Of a stretch of 64,000 nucleotides of DNA, positions 8,759-18,282 are shown one piece after another. Position 1 is the first letter of the stretch. Each line of letters starts with the position of its first letter. Both the position numbers and the translations under genes were made by a program. Origin of the DNA: Mesorhizobium koreense (GTDB lineage: Bacteria > Pseudomonadota > Alphaproteobacteria > Rhizobiales > Rhizobiaceae); contig NZ_CP134228.1 in NCBI RefSeq assembly GCF_031656215.1, forward strand, positions 1,364,001-1,428,000, given 5' to 3'. A model generated the notes under the pieces. It had not been told where the DNA came from. It did not search any database and was given only the letters and a program-made list of their open reading frames with translations.

Positions 8759-9439
8759 TCAATGAGTGACTTCAGCGGCGGCGGCAAGCAGGTCGCTCGG
8801 GCTGGCGGCGCCGAACATGTTCGCCCCGCCGTTCGCCACCTCGGTGAAGCTCCAGCGAACTACACCATCCCGGTCGAGCAGGAATTGGCCCACAAGCTGC
8901 GCCCGGTCGGGCGGCGACACCTCCGTCTCTGCTTCCGTCGTTTCGTAGCCGTCCTTCCGGTTGAGAATCTCGGCCGCAGCGTTCGGGTGCATGGGTTCAG
9001 GCAACTCGCCCGGCAAGTCGACCTTGAGCGCCATGGCATCGTCCATGCCCACCCTGTAGGGCCACTCCGTCTGACCCTCGACGAATTGCAGGTTGGGCAG
9101 GCCGAAGGCCTGGTGCGAGACCCGCGCTGGATCGGCCGCGGCGAGCATCGTCGGCATCGGGTGGAAGCGGAAATAGAGCCGGGCCCGCGCCACCGGCGTA
9201 TTGACCACGGCCAGGCTCTGTACGCCTCGTTCGCGCAAGGCAGGTTCGAGACGGGCCAAGGCGGCGATGTGCCGCCGGCAGAACGGACAGTGCAGTCCAC
9301 GATAGAGCCCGACCAACACCGGACTTCGCCCACGGAAATCGTCGAGAGCGACCTTGCCCTCGCGGGTCACGGCATCGAGAACGACGTTCGGTGGCCGGTC
9401 ACCTGGCCCCAGCGGTCCTTCACCATTGCTTGCGCGCAT
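8759..9439 (-). CDS. Peroxiredoxin-like / redoxin-domain protein (AhpC-TSA type)
   Basis: A 226-residue thioredoxin-fold protein. The N-terminal GEGPLGPGDRPPNVVL and DDFRGRSPVLVGLYRG are followed by HCPFCRRHIAAL, where the first Cys fits the peroxidatic position of AhpC/TSA-like redoxins and the second makes a CxxC pair. A C-terminal extension after about residue 130 has an unknown role. ATG 9439 has an AGGAGCT ribosome-binding site and is much better supported than the longer frame. It follows the large cyclase/ATPase gene by 19 bases, so it is likely in the same transcript. The activity is expected to be peroxide or disulfide reduction; the physiological substrate is not evident. Confidence 0.8.
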   Translation of the reverse strand: MRASNGEGPLGPGDRPPNVVLDAVTREGKVALDDFRGRSPVLVGLYRGLHCPFCRRHIAALARLEPALRERGVQSLAVVNTPVARARLYFRFHPMPTMLAAADPARVSHQAFGLPNLQFVEGQTEWPYRVGMDDAMALKVDLPGELPEPMHPNAAAEILNRKDGYETTEAETEVSPPDRAQLVGQFLLDRDGVVRWSFTEVANGGANMFGAASPSDLLAAAAEVTH

Positions 9440-9458
9440 GTTCAGCTCCTTTATCGGG

Positions 9459-12400
9459 TCAGTCGAGAAACGGCAGGACGACGAGTGATTCAGGATCGAG
9501 GCGGTGCTTGGCGCATACATCCTGCGCCAGCGCGAAATAGCGTTCCGCTTCGGGCAGACGGTCCATATCAAGGTTCAGCGTCGCCAAGCCATCATAGCAT
9601 GGATAGAGAAGCTGCGGCTCATCTGATTCGAGCGCGACCTCGAGCGCCTCGCCATAACGCAGCGCCGCCGCCTCGGGGTTGCCATGGCATTGGTGGATCT
9701 GTGCGAGCACCGTAAGGGGGACCGCCAGATGTTCGCGCTGGTCGAGCGCGCGGTCGAGTTCTATCGCTTCCTCAGCGGCCGGAATGCCTTCCTGGCCGCA
9801 GCGGTCGGTAAAGGTGCAGGAGGCGACGGCGAGATTGGCGAGCAGGCGTGCCTGGAAGCCGAGATCGCCTATGCGGCGCGCGATGTCGAGGCCGCGGCGG
9901 CAGAGTTCCATCGCGCGCGCGGGATCTGCCGTCGTGTAAAGAACGCTCAGATTCGTGTAGCCGCGGCATGCCGCAGTCAGCAATCCGTTCTGTTCAGCGA
10001 CCTCGATGCTTCGCTCGACGTTGCCAAGTGCTTCCTGACTGCGTCCGAGCCGTGCCAGCGCCACCCCCTTGGTGTTGAACGCTTCAGCCTTTGCCCGCGC
10101 TGCTTCGATGACAATCTCCGCGCTCGCCTCGGCTCCGATCATATCGACGGAACGGAGTGCCGTGTCGGCAAGCTCCACTGCACGTGAATAGTCGCCGGTC
10201 CGGCACGCCAGACGCCCGAGTTCCTGCAGCAGATGGGCGCGTTCGATCGGTGCTTCCGCTTCTTCCAGCAGCGCGCCCGCGTCGCGATAATGCGTTTCGG
10301 CTTCGCCCCGCTTGCCAGCATCCCACAGCAGACGGCCGATCTTACGCAGAATGCGCGCGGATCCGGCGTGGTCGTCCGCCGCTCGAAAAGCATCCAGCAC
10401 CTCACCATAGTGCCTAAAGGCAAGGTCGCGGCTCCCCGCCGGCCCGTACAGGTCGCCGATGCGCTCGCGCAGCACGTTTCGGTCGCTCGCATCGGCGTCT
10501 TCTCCGGAAAGGGCATCGAGCGCCTGTTCGTAGTAGCGGATGGCGTCGGCATTGGCGTGAGAGGCCCGCGCGCGGTCCCCCGCTTCCATCAGATAGAAAG
10601 CACCTTTCTTCCGCTCAGCGCTCGCGGCGAAATGATAGCCGAGCATAACCAGGTCCTCCAGGCGGGATGGATGGCCGCCGGAAATCCTTTCGAGGGTAGC
10701 GGCGACCTTGCCATGCATCTCCGTCCGCTGCCTACGAAGCAGGTTGTTGTAGATGACCTCCCGCAACAGCGATTGAGTGAACCGGCATGACCGCATCTCC
10801 AGTTCACTGGCGCCCTGAACGTCCTCGACGATCTCCGCCTCGCACAGGATCTCGATCGCCTCTTCCACCCTGTCGGCGGGGATTCCGGCGGTGGCCGTAA
10901 GCAGCCCGACGGGAAATTGCGGGCCGACGATTGCGGCTTCCTGTGCCAGTTGCCGTACCCAGCCGGGCAGCCGGTCGATACGTGACAGGAGCATCGCCTG
11001 TATGCTGGCCGGGATATCTGCGGCGTCGCCGTCGCTGACGGTTTTCCATTTGCCGTCGATCCGCTCGATGATCCCCTGTTCGAGGAGAGCGCGTACGATC
11101 TCCTCCATGAAAAGCGGGTTGCCGTCGGTCTGCCCCAGAATACGCCGGCAGAGTTTTGGCGAGGTGCGGACCCAGTCCTCGCCGAGCTGGGCCGCCAGCA
11201 GCTTCTGCCCATCCTCGGGACTGAGCGAAACCAGGCGCAACGCCGTCCGGCTGATCCGGGCCGTGTCCATCTGGTCGGTCGCAATCGTTGGCCGCAGCGT
11301 CAGGAGGACCATTAGCGGCCGCCGATCCAGCCGGTCGATGACGAAGCGAAGCGCCTCCAGCGACGCCTGATCCGCCCAATGCAGGTCTTCCACGATGATG
11401 AGCAGGGGCGACAGCGACAGCCGCCTCTCGAACAAGGTCCGCACGGCGAACAATATCTGCCGGCGGAGCTGTTCCGGCTCGAGATGCCGAAAGGCCGCAT
11501 CGGGGTCTTCTAGACCCAGCACGTGCAGATAGAGCGGCATCAGCCGATCGATCTCGCCGGATGGGAGGCCCAATTCGAGCAGGGACTCGGCGAGTTTCGC
11601 CCGCGTTTCCGTCTCCGAGGCCATGTGGCTGATGCCGTAGGCGCTGCGGAGGATGGCAGCAAGGGTGCCATGGGACTGTTCGCCGAGAGGCGAACAGGCA
11701 GCGGTACGGATGGCTAGCGAATCGAATCGGCGGTCGTCGCGTATATACGCGATGAATTCGTTGACCAGCCGGGTCTTGCCGACGCCGGCTGCGCCCACGA
11801 CACGGACGAGTTGGGCGCTGCCTGTGCAGGCGAGGTCAAGGCAGGCGCACAATCGTGCGAGTTCGGCACGGCGGCCGATCAATGGCGAGCCGAGCCCCAG
11901 CGCCTCCAGGCCGCGTGCCGGGCGCGGTGCATCGAGCGGTCCGGTCAGGCGATGTACCAGAACGCTTCCTGTCCGCCCTCGCAGCGCCATATCGCCGAGC
12001 GATTCATAGGCGAATGCGTGACGTGTCAGCCGATGGGTCAACGGGCCGACGAGGATATCGCCGGGCGCGGCAAGTGATTGCAGCCGCTGCGCGGTGTTCA
12101 CCGTGTCGCCGGTCACCGAGTAGGAGACGCGACTTCCCGAACCGATTTCCCCCGCGATGACCGGACCTGTATTGATGCCGACATGCAGCTTCAGGCGTGC
12201 CCCCGAAGCGTCGGCAAAGGCTCGCCGTACCGCATCGGTGCGCCGTACCATGTCCAACGCAGCCATGAGGGCTCGCTCGGGATCGTCCTCGTGCGCGATC
12301 GGCGCGCCGAAAAGCGCCAACATCGCGTCGCCGATGAACTTGTCGACATAACCGCCGAAATGCTCCACCGATGCGGTCATTTCGCTGAAGAAGTCCGACT

Positions 12401-12758
12401 GCAGCGACCGGACGATCTCGGGGTCGAGAGATTCGCAGACGGCGGTGAATTGGCTGAGGTCGGCGAACAGCACGGTTACCACCCGCCGGTCGCTTTCGGA
12501 GTGATTGTCGAAAGTGTTCGTCGTGGCCATCCGTGCTTGCGGGAAACTAGGCGGCAGTACCGAAATCGCGGCCGCGCCCACGGTCTGACCGGAGCCAGAC
12601 GCAGCACCGTTTAAGTCGGCGCCGCACTTCGGACAGAAGGCGAATTCCGGGGCGCAGGCATAGTCGCAACGGGGACAATGACTGGAGATCCTCCTGCCGC
12701 ATTTGGGGCAAAAGGCAAATCCACTCTCGATGCCAAATCCACAACCGACGCAGTCCAT
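9459..12758 (-). CDS. Zinc-ribbon / class III cyclase / AAA-type ATPase / TPR multidomain signalling protein
   Basis: The 1099-residue protein opens with two zinc ribbons made of four CxxC pairs (CVGC, CPKC, CPRC, CPKC) in the first ~55 residues. A class III cyclase domain follows at about 90-265, with metal Asp residues in LFADLS and FIGDAM, a substrate-type Lys in VDKFIGDAM, and Asn/Arg in TVNTAQRL. Next comes a STAND/AAA-like NTPase with Walker A GAAGVGKTR near residue 320 and an acidic LLIIVEDLHWAD Walker B. The rest is TPR-like repeats. ATG 12758 starts right at the first zinc ribbon and has a GAGGGTGG ribosome-binding site. Such proteins are usually annotated as adenylate cyclases; the ligand sensed by the ATPase/TPR part is unknown. 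A peroxiredoxin-like gene follows. Confidence 0.88.
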   Translation of the reverse strand: MDCVGCGFGIESGFAFCPKCGRRISSHCPRCDYACAPEFAFCPKCGADLNGAASGSGQTVGAAAISVLPPSFPQARMATTNTFDNHSESDRRVVTVLFADLSQFTAVCESLDPEIVRSLQSDFFSEMTASVEHFGGYVDKFIGDAMLALFGAPIAHEDDPERALMAALDMVRRTDAVRRAFADASGARLKLHVGINTGPVIAGEIGSGSRVSYSVTGDTVNTAQRLQSLAAPGDILVGPLTHRLTRHAFAYESLGDMALRGRTGSVLVHRLTGPLDAPRPARGLEALGLGSPLIGRRAELARLCACLDLACTGSAQLVRVVGAAGVGKTRLVNEFIAYIRDDRRFDSLAIRTAACSPLGEQSHGTLAAILRSAYGISHMASETETRAKLAESLLELGLPSGEIDRLMPLYLHVLGLEDPDAAFRHLEPEQLRRQILFAVRTLFERRLSLSPLLIIVEDLHWADQASLEALRFVIDRLDRRPLMVLLTLRPTIATDQMDTARISRTALRLVSLSPEDGQKLLAAQLGEDWVRTSPKLCRRILGQTDGNPLFMEEIVRALLEQGIIERIDGKWKTVSDGDAADIPASIQAMLLSRIDRLPGWVRQLAQEAAIVGPQFPVGLLTATAGIPADRVEEAIEILCEAEIVEDVQGASELEMRSCRFTQSLLREVIYNNLLRRQRTEMHGKVAATLERISGGHPSRLEDLVMLGYHFAASAERKKGAFYLMEAGDRARASHANADAIRYYEQALDALSGEDADASDRNVLRERIGDLYGPAGSRDLAFRHYGEVLDAFRAADDHAGSARILRKIGRLLWDAGKRGEAETHYRDAGALLEEAEAPIERAHLLQELGRLACRTGDYSRAVELADTALRSVDMIGAEASAEIVIEAARAKAEAFNTKGVALARLGRSQEALGNVERSIEVAEQNGLLTAACRGYTNLSVLYTTADPARAMELCRRGLDIARRIGDLGFQARLLANLAVASCTFTDRCGQEGIPAAEEAIELDRALDQREHLAVPLTVLAQIHQCHGNPEAAALRYGEALEVALESDEPQLLYPCYDGLATLNLDMDRLPEAERYFALAQDVCAKHRLDPESLVVLPFLD

Positions 12759-12926
12759 CGTCCACCCTCGTTGGACAATGTTTCCGCTGCACCTGCGCAA
12801 CCCAGGCCACGGCCAAGGCAATCCCAGCATGGACCCGATAGGCACTTGCGGCAACTGGAATCAGTTCTGGCGCACCCCTCGAGCGGACACCGCACCGCCT
12901 TGTCGCTCCGCGTCGTTCCACGACTT

Positions 12927-13139
12927 ACCGCGGATCGCCCCTTCAAGGTCCATTTCACGCGTCAACGCAGCCACCATGCAGCAGGCGACATGGAAGCCCT
13001 CGCGCTTCAATTGCCGTCTCACCTTGCGCGCTACGTACGCCTCCAAATTCTTCTCGAACACTTGCCGCATCTCCACCTTCAGTATTTCATCCCGCTTCGC
13101 GCGACCCGACAGCTGCCTGGCAACGTGATCGTATAAAAA
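12927..13139 (-). pseudogene. Remnant of an IS3-family transposase (OrfB fragment)
   Basis: Translation of the minus strand reads FLYDHVARQ, then RAKRDEILKVEMR, VFEKN, ARKVRRQLKREGF and LEGAIRGK. This is the helix-turn-helix region just before the DDE core in IS3-group OrfB proteins. The homology ends abruptly at both sides: no DDE catalytic residues, no OrfA and no terminal repeats are visible. It fills much of the 421-base gap between the large cyclase gene and the epoxide hydrolase, which otherwise holds no gene that I can support. It marks an old insertion or recombination scar at the edge of the cyclase region. Confidence 0.75.
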
Positions 13140-13179
13140 TGTCGGCTGAATCGGATAACGCGTCTTTCAGAGTGCAACC

Positions 13180-14334
13180 ATGGACATTCACCCTTTCAAT
13201 ATTCATGTCGATGAAAGTTTGCTCGCCGATCTAAGGCGGCGCCTTGACAGCGTTCGTCTGCCGCAATCACTGGATGTCGAAGGGTGGGAAGACGGCACGA
13301 GCGTCGCCTTCATGGAGCGCCAGATAAAGTACTGGCGGGAACAATTCGATTGGAGGGCGCAGGAAGCTCGTCTCAATAGACTGCCGCAATTCCGGGCGAT
13401 GGTCGGCGGATTGTCGATCCACTTCGTTCATCAGCGTGGAAACGGGCCAGAGCCCTTGCCGCTCATCATGACCCATGGTTGGCCGGGCTCCTTCATCGAG
13501 ATGGAGAAGATCATCCCGCTTCTGGCCGAACCGGGCGCACATGGTGGCGATCCGAACGATGCGTTCCATGTTATCGTGCCATCCTTGCCCGGTTACGGAT
13601 TCTCGCAGGCGCCTGATCGGCGCGGCTTTTCTTCGTCCCGAGTGGCCGAACTGTGGTTCGAGCTTATGAGCGGCCTTGGTTATACGCGTTTCGGCGCTCA
13701 AGGCGGCGATATCGGGGCCGGAGTTTCGACCTGGTTGGCACGTCGCTTTCCAGAGTCCGTCATGGGGTTCCACGTCAACTATATTTCAGGCGGCTATCGG
13801 CCGCCGCTCGGCGAAGGGCTGTCGCCCGCCACCGCCGAAGAGCAATCTTTTCTCGATGCAATCGCCGCATGGGCGGCCAATGAAGGTGCTTATGCGCACA
13901 TGCACGGCACCAAACCGCAGACGCTGGCCTATTCCCTCAACGATTCACCGGCCGGTCTCGCGGCCTGGATCGTCGAGAAATTCCGCGCCTGGAGCGACTG
14001 CGACGGAGATGTCGAGCAGGTTGTAAGCCTCGACGAGTTGCTTACCGACATTTCGCTCTACTGGTTCAGCGGTACGGTGGACGCCGCGATTCGTATGTAC
14101 AAGGAGAACCGTCTCGACCCCCTTCGCTTCAAGCCAGGCGAGCGCGTAGAACCACCTCTTGGCGTTGCTTTGTTCCCGCGTGAATTGCCCATGCCACCGC
14201 GATCATGGGTGGAACGCGTCCACAACGTCGCTCGCTGGACAGAAATGCCAAGGGGAGGCCACTTTGCCGCGATGGAGCAGCCTGAATTGCTGGCGGAGGA
14301 TATCCGGGCGTTTTTCAGGCCCCTGAGACGATAG
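13180..14334 (+). CDS. Epoxide hydrolase (EHN-type alpha/beta hydrolase)
   Basis: A 384-residue epoxide hydrolase with the N-terminal EHN lid domain (FNIHVDESLLADLRRRL) and an alpha/beta-hydrolase core. The oxyanion motif HGWPGS is near residue 105. The nucleophile Asp is in GAQGGDIGAG near 180, in place of the Ser of esterases. The catalytic His is in PRGGHFAAMEQPE near 365. Such soluble enzymes hydrolyse aliphatic or aromatic epoxides to diols, and microsomal-type relatives are common in soil bacteria. It stands alone on the plus strand between an IS remnant and a convergent LysR gene, so the substrate cannot be inferred from context. Confidence 0.92.
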   Translation: MDIHPFNIHVDESLLADLRRRLDSVRLPQSLDVEGWEDGTSVAFMERQIKYWREQFDWRAQEARLNRLPQFRAMVGGLSIHFVHQRGNGPEPLPLIMTHGWPGSFIEMEKIIPLLAEPGAHGGDPNDAFHVIVPSLPGYGFSQAPDRRGFSSSRVAELWFELMSGLGYTRFGAQGGDIGAGVSTWLARRFPESVMGFHVNYISGGYRPPLGEGLSPATAEEQSFLDAIAAWAANEGAYAHMHGTKPQTLAYSLNDSPAGLAAWIVEKFRAWSDCDGDVEQVVSLDELLTDISLYWFSGTVDAAIRMYKENRLDPLRFKPGERVEPPLGVALFPRELPMPPRSWVERVHNVARWTEMPRGGHFAAMEQPELLAEDIRAFFRPLRR

Positions 14335-14480
14335 GCGTGCCTGAGCACGGGCCGCACTTTGTGGCAGAATATCTCAATTGCACGATGCAGGGGCTGCCGT
14401 GCCTGGGCTGTTCGCTGATCTCGAGCAGTTGCAGGTCGCCGACGCGTGGTCTCTTCCTGTTCTTGCAGTGGGCAGCGACG

Positions 14481-15392
14481 TTAACGGCGATCAGCAGCCG
14501 ATGCCTTGATGAAGTCGATAAATGCCCTGAGCGGTGCCGGCACGAGACGCCGGCCGGGGTAGTAGAGAAACGGCCCGGAAAAGGGCTGCCACCATGGTCC
14601 AAGGACAGGTTCAAGCGTCCCATTGTCGAGATGTGGGCGCAGCCAGTCCTCGAACAGGTATACGATGCCGGTTCCTGCGATGGCGGCATCGACGGCGAGA
14701 TCGGTCGCGCCGCCCGCCCGCACGATCAGCGGTCCGGTCGGATCGACCCGCACCAACTCGCCACGTCGCTCGAACTCCCATGGTGGCGTCGCGCCGCTTG
14801 GAAAGCGCCCGCGCAGGCAGGCGTGGGCGAGCAGGTCGCGGGGGTGTTCCGGCCGGCCATGCCGGTCGAGATAGGCCGATGAGGCAGCGCAGGCGAAGCG
14901 CTGGGTACGCGGTCCGATCGGTACCGCAATCATGTCCTGTTCCAGCCGTTCGTCATAGCGGATGCCGGCATCGCAGCCGGCCGCAAGCACGTCGACGAAG
15001 CTTTCCTCGGTGATTACCTCCAGTCGGATATCGGGATAGGCAGCGAGGAACGGCGGAACGATGTCGGGAAGCACCAGCCGTGCCGCACTGACCGGTACAT
15101 TGAGCTTGAGGGTGCCGACCGGCCTATCGCGAACGCTGTTCAGCGCATCCAAGGCAGCTTCAACCTCGGTCAACGCCGGACCGAGTCGGTTCAGCAGCCC
15201 TCGGCCCGCTTCGGTCGGGGCGACGCTTCGCGTCGTGCGGTTGAGCAGCCTTACCCCCAGTCCCGTCTCGAGACGACGCACCGCCTCGCTCAAGCCAGAT
15301 GCGCTGCTGCCGCTGGTGCGAGCACCATCGCGAAAGCCTCCGGCACGGGCTACCGTCACGAAGGCGTTCAAATCCCCCAGATCTATCTTCAT
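14481..15392 (-). CDS. LysR-family transcriptional regulator
   Basis: The 303-residue protein has an N-terminal winged helix-turn-helix (MKIDLGDLNAFVTVARAGGF through LGVRLLNRTTRSV) and a C-terminal periplasmic-binding-like effector domain. It is transcribed divergently from the aldo/keto reductase at 15487 across a 94-base gap, the classical arrangement for a LysR activator controlling its neighbour. The gap contains GATTAT twice about 11 bases apart upstream of the reductase, which might be half-sites. The effector is unknown. The 146 bases downstream to the epoxide hydrolase show no gene. Confidence 0.92.
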   Translation of the reverse strand: MKIDLGDLNAFVTVARAGGFRDGARTSGSSASGLSEAVRRLETGLGVRLLNRTTRSVAPTEAGRGLLNRLGPALTEVEAALDALNSVRDRPVGTLKLNVPVSAARLVLPDIVPPFLAAYPDIRLEVITEESFVDVLAAGCDAGIRYDERLEQDMIAVPIGPRTQRFACAASSAYLDRHGRPEHPRDLLAHACLRGRFPSGATPPWEFERRGELVRVDPTGPLIVRAGGATDLAVDAAIAGTGIVYLFEDWLRPHLDNGTLEPVLGPWWQPFSGPFLYYPGRRLVPAPLRAFIDFIKASAADRR

Positions 15393-15486
15393 TGTTCGTT
15401 TTTCCGCACGAGCTGTGTGGATTATGCCTGATTATCATTCGCCCATACAGCGCCTATCTGTGTCTCGTCTTGATAAGGAGATCACC

Positions 15487-16368
15487 ATGTCCAGTATTGA
15501 CCAGTCCGGCGCCTTCATCCTCGGCAATCGATCTGTGAAACGGCTCGGCTACGGCGCCATGCAACTCGCAGGACCCGGCGTGTTCGGTCCGCCCCGGGAT
15601 CACGACGCGGCATTAGCTGTATTGCGCGAGGCCGTGGCGTCGGGCGTGAACCATATCGACACCAGCGATTTCTATGGACCGCACATCACCAACCGACTGA
15701 TCCGGGAGGCGCTCGCGCCCTATCCGCAGGATCTCTTCATCGTCACCAAGATCGGCGCCCGGCGCGGCGGGGACGGGGCATGGCTACCGGCTTTCTCGCC
15801 CGAAGAACTGACTCGGGCCGTCCACGACAATCTGCGCAATCTCGGACTGGATGTACTCGACGTGGTCAATCTGCGTATCATGTTCGATGCGCATGGTCCG
15901 GCCGAAGGATCGATCGAGGCGCCGCTCACCGTCCTGGCCGACCTTCAGCGGCAGGGGTTGGTGCGTCATATCGGGCTGAGCAACGTCACACCCGCTCAGG
16001 TCGCGGAAGGACGCAAGATCGCCGATATCGTTTGCGTGCAGAACCAGTACAATGTTGCGCACCGTACCGACGACCCTCTGATCGGCGATCTTGCCCGCGA
16101 AGGCATCGCCTATGTGCCGTTCTTTCCGCTCGGCGGGTTCAGTCCGCTGCAATCGTCGGCCTTGTCCGATGTCGCAGATCGTCTCGACGCCACGCCAATG
16201 CAGGTCGCGCTCGCCTGGCTGCTTCGCCGTTCACCCAACATCCTTTTGATCCCCGGCACGTCCTCCGTCGCTCACTTGCGGGAAAATCTTGCCGCGGCGG
16301 AGTTGGATTTGCCGGATGTTGCGCTGGCGGAGCTGGACGATGTGGCCGCCATGGATACCGCCGCCTGA
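15487..16368 (+). CDS. Aldo/keto reductase
   Basis: A 293-residue NAD(P)H-dependent (beta/alpha)8 oxidoreductase. It shows the catalytic Asp and Tyr in DTSDFYG and the Lys in FIVTKIG. At the strand where many members carry the catalytic His (LH motif) this protein has VVNLRIM, as in a bacterial subgroup with NLR. ATG 15487 has an AAGGAG ribosome-binding site six bases upstream and is clearly the start; the frame upstream overlaps the lysR gene. It is divergently paired with the LysR gene, which probably regulates it. The carbonyl substrate is unknown. Confidence 0.9.
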   Translation: MSSIDQSGAFILGNRSVKRLGYGAMQLAGPGVFGPPRDHDAALAVLREAVASGVNHIDTSDFYGPHITNRLIREALAPYPQDLFIVTKIGARRGGDGAWLPAFSPEELTRAVHDNLRNLGLDVLDVVNLRIMFDAHGPAEGSIEAPLTVLADLQRQGLVRHIGLSNVTPAQVAEGRKIADIVCVQNQYNVAHRTDDPLIGDLAREGIAYVPFFPLGGFSPLQSSALSDVADRLDATPMQVALAWLLRRSPNILLIPGTSSVAHLRENLAAAELDLPDVALAELDDVAAMDTAA

Positions 16369-16518
16369 AGGCGACCGATTTTCGCGTCTTCGGTCCAGTA
16401 TGAGCCACCGGCCGCGGAATGTCGCCCGTGGCGCCCTGCCTGGCAGGCACGGGAACAGTTTTCACTGATCCTGCCGTCGATGACGGTTGCCTGGTTCCGG
16501 ATGCGCTCGGTGTTCGGG

Positions 16519-17277
16519 TTATGTCAGCCGAACGGACATGCCACCATCCACGATCATCGGGCTTCCCGTCATGAAGCTCGACCGGTCGGACAGGAGGAAA
16601 ACGGCCGCCTGTGCTATCTCTTTCGCGCTTGCCATCCGCTTCATCGGATGCAGGTTCGCGATGAATTCCAGCACATCCGGATTCCCTTCGCCTCCCGCAG
16701 GTGTGACAGTGCCTCCCGGCAGCAGTGCATTGATGCGGACGCCTTCGGCAGCATGGTCGGATGCCAGTGACTGCACCAGCCCGATCAATCCGGCCTTCGA
16801 TGCCGCATACGCCCCCATACCCGGCATGCCGCCATTGCTGAAGCCGACGAAGGACGAGGTGAAGACGATCGAGCCGCCTCCCTGCTTTGTCATGGCAGGT
16901 ATCTGGGCCTTGGCGGCAAGGAAGGCTGCCGTCAGGTTGACCGAGATGACATCGTTCCAATTGGCAAGTCCCATATCGGGGATCGGACCCATCTCCCCGA
17001 CGATGCCGGCATTGTTGAAGGCACCATGCAGCCCGCCGAACTCCTTTGTGGCGAGATCGACCAGAGCATCGGCATAGCCCTTGTCCTTAACGTCGCCGGA
17101 CAGATAAACCGCCCTGCCGTTGCCGCGGTTGATCGATCCCGCGAAGGCTTCCAACTCGACCGACCGGCGTGCGCCAAGAACCACATTGGCGCCCTCCGCC
17201 GCGAACAGCAAAGCGGCCGCCGCGCCGATTCCGCTACTCGCTCCGGTAATGATGATCGACCTGTTTTCCAGATCCAT
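16519..17277 (-). CDS. Short-chain dehydrogenase/reductase
   Basis: A classical 252-residue SDR. It has the cofactor motif TGASSGIG near residue 10, NNAG near 88, the catalytic Ser in TSSFVG, and Tyr-x-x-x-Lys in YAASK near 158, with a C-terminal GSPMIVDGG block. It converges with the aldo/keto reductase; the 150-base gap holds an imperfect palindrome at 16425-16453. No ribosome-binding or operon evidence ties it to another pathway gene. Its substrate, an alcohol or ketone, is undetermined. The 226 bases between it and the Crp/Fnr gene contain nothing I recognise. Confidence 0.92.
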   Translation of the reverse strand: MDLENRSIIITGASSGIGAAAALLFAAEGANVVLGARRSVELEAFAGSINRGNGRAVYLSGDVKDKGYADALVDLATKEFGGLHGAFNNAGIVGEMGPIPDMGLANWNDVISVNLTAAFLAAKAQIPAMTKQGGGSIVFTSSFVGFSNGGMPGMGAYAASKAGLIGLVQSLASDHAAEGVRINALLPGGTVTPAGGEGNPDVLEFIANLHPMKRMASAKEIAQAAVFLLSDRSSFMTGSPMIVDGGMSVRLT

Positions 17278-17503
17278 GAACTGCTTCTCCTGAGTGTTAC
17301 GCTATGGATGACTAGCGGCAGGAGTAATGGCGCGGCCACCCGATTTCCGTCTGCAACGGGTAGTGGGATTGGGCGGCAACTCACATGTGGGTTCGCAGGT
17401 GGTGTTTCGTGCATCCCGTATCGGCGTTAGCCTTGATCAGGGTCAAGCGTATCTCGCCGGGTCGCCATCGTAGGCGGCTGGAACCGCACCAAGCCGGTTA
17501 CGA

Positions 17504-18199
17504 CTATGATGCATTGATTGCAGCCAGTGCTTCGGGCAGGCAGATGACGATATGCCGATGCGCGCTTAGCACGATGCTATCCTTTTCCCAGGCGCTGAGC
17601 GTCCGGCTGACCGTATGGAGCGTTGTTCCGGCCAGTTCGGCGATGTCCTGGCGGGAAAGAGGAAAGCAGATTTCGGTTCCTTGCGCCGTTCGGCGCCCTG
17701 CCTGGCGCGCCAGCCTCAGCAAGGCATGAGCAATCCTGCGCTCGACGGTCTCGGTGGACAGTTCGCGCAATCGGATCTGTGTTTCCTGATAGCGCGCGCC
17801 CAGCACCGCCACGGCGTTCATCGCGATCTGCGGATGCCTGTTCATCAATTGCTTCATGGCGCCCGCAGGCCAGACAAACAGGTGAGTATCCTCTACGGCC
17901 ACCACTGTCCCGGGATAATCCGGAATTCCCGCAAGCGCCGCATAGCCTGCAAGTTCGCCGGGTCCGAGATAGCGCAATGCGATCTGGTTGCCTTCCTCGG
18001 TGGTCTGCGTCGCTCGCAGGCGGCCGACCACCACCACATAGAAATTCAGGGCGGCGTCGCCTTGCTGATAGAGTGTTTCCTTCCTCGCCAAACGCTTACG
18101 GGAAGCCGCCTGGCACACCTCGTCGAGGGCCTCGCTCGGCAGGGAGCGGAATATCTCGGTGCCGGCAAGAATGCCGATGTCCGTCTTGATGCCCGTCAT
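17504..18199 (-). CDS. Crp/Fnr-family transcriptional regulator (possible nitrogen-oxide regulator)
   Basis: The 231-residue protein has an N-terminal cyclic-nucleotide-binding-type beta roll (YQQGDAALNFYVVVVGRLR) and a C-terminal HTH_Crp (SRQDIAELAGTTLHTVSRTLSAWE). No Fnr-type N-terminal cysteine cluster is present, so it is not an oxygen-sensing Fnr. ATG 18199 follows a GCAGGAA ribosome-binding site; the longer frame is unsupported. It is divergent from the alternative-oxidase gene and next to nirK, nirV and pseudoazurin. NnrR/Dnr-type regulators often sit in such places, so a nitric-oxide-responsive role is likely but inferred. Candidate TTG-N8-CAA sites occur before nirK and the pseudoazurin gene. 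Confidence 0.85.
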   Translation of the reverse strand: MTGIKTDIGILAGTEIFRSLPSEALDEVCQAASRKRLARKETLYQQGDAALNFYVVVVGRLRATQTTEEGNQIALRYLGPGELAGYAALAGIPDYPGTVVAVEDTHLFVWPAGAMKQLMNRHPQIAMNAVAVLGARYQETQIRLRELSTETVERRIAHALLRLARQAGRRTAQGTEICFPLSRQDIAELAGTTLHTVSRTLSAWEKDSIVLSAHRHIVICLPEALAAINAS

Positions 18200-18282
18200 T
18201 TCCTGCGCTTCAGGTTTCTGGCTGCCCGATGGGCGGACGATATGCTTATAATGGGGAAATCGTTTAGGGTACTCCCTTGCCC

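Noticed and set aside
16425-16453. Nested palindrome CCCGTG...CCTGCC-T-GGCAGG-CACGGG between convergent genes, considered as a terminator
   Set aside because: The inner loop of one base cannot fold as drawn, the arms are unevenly spaced, and no T-tract follows on either strand.
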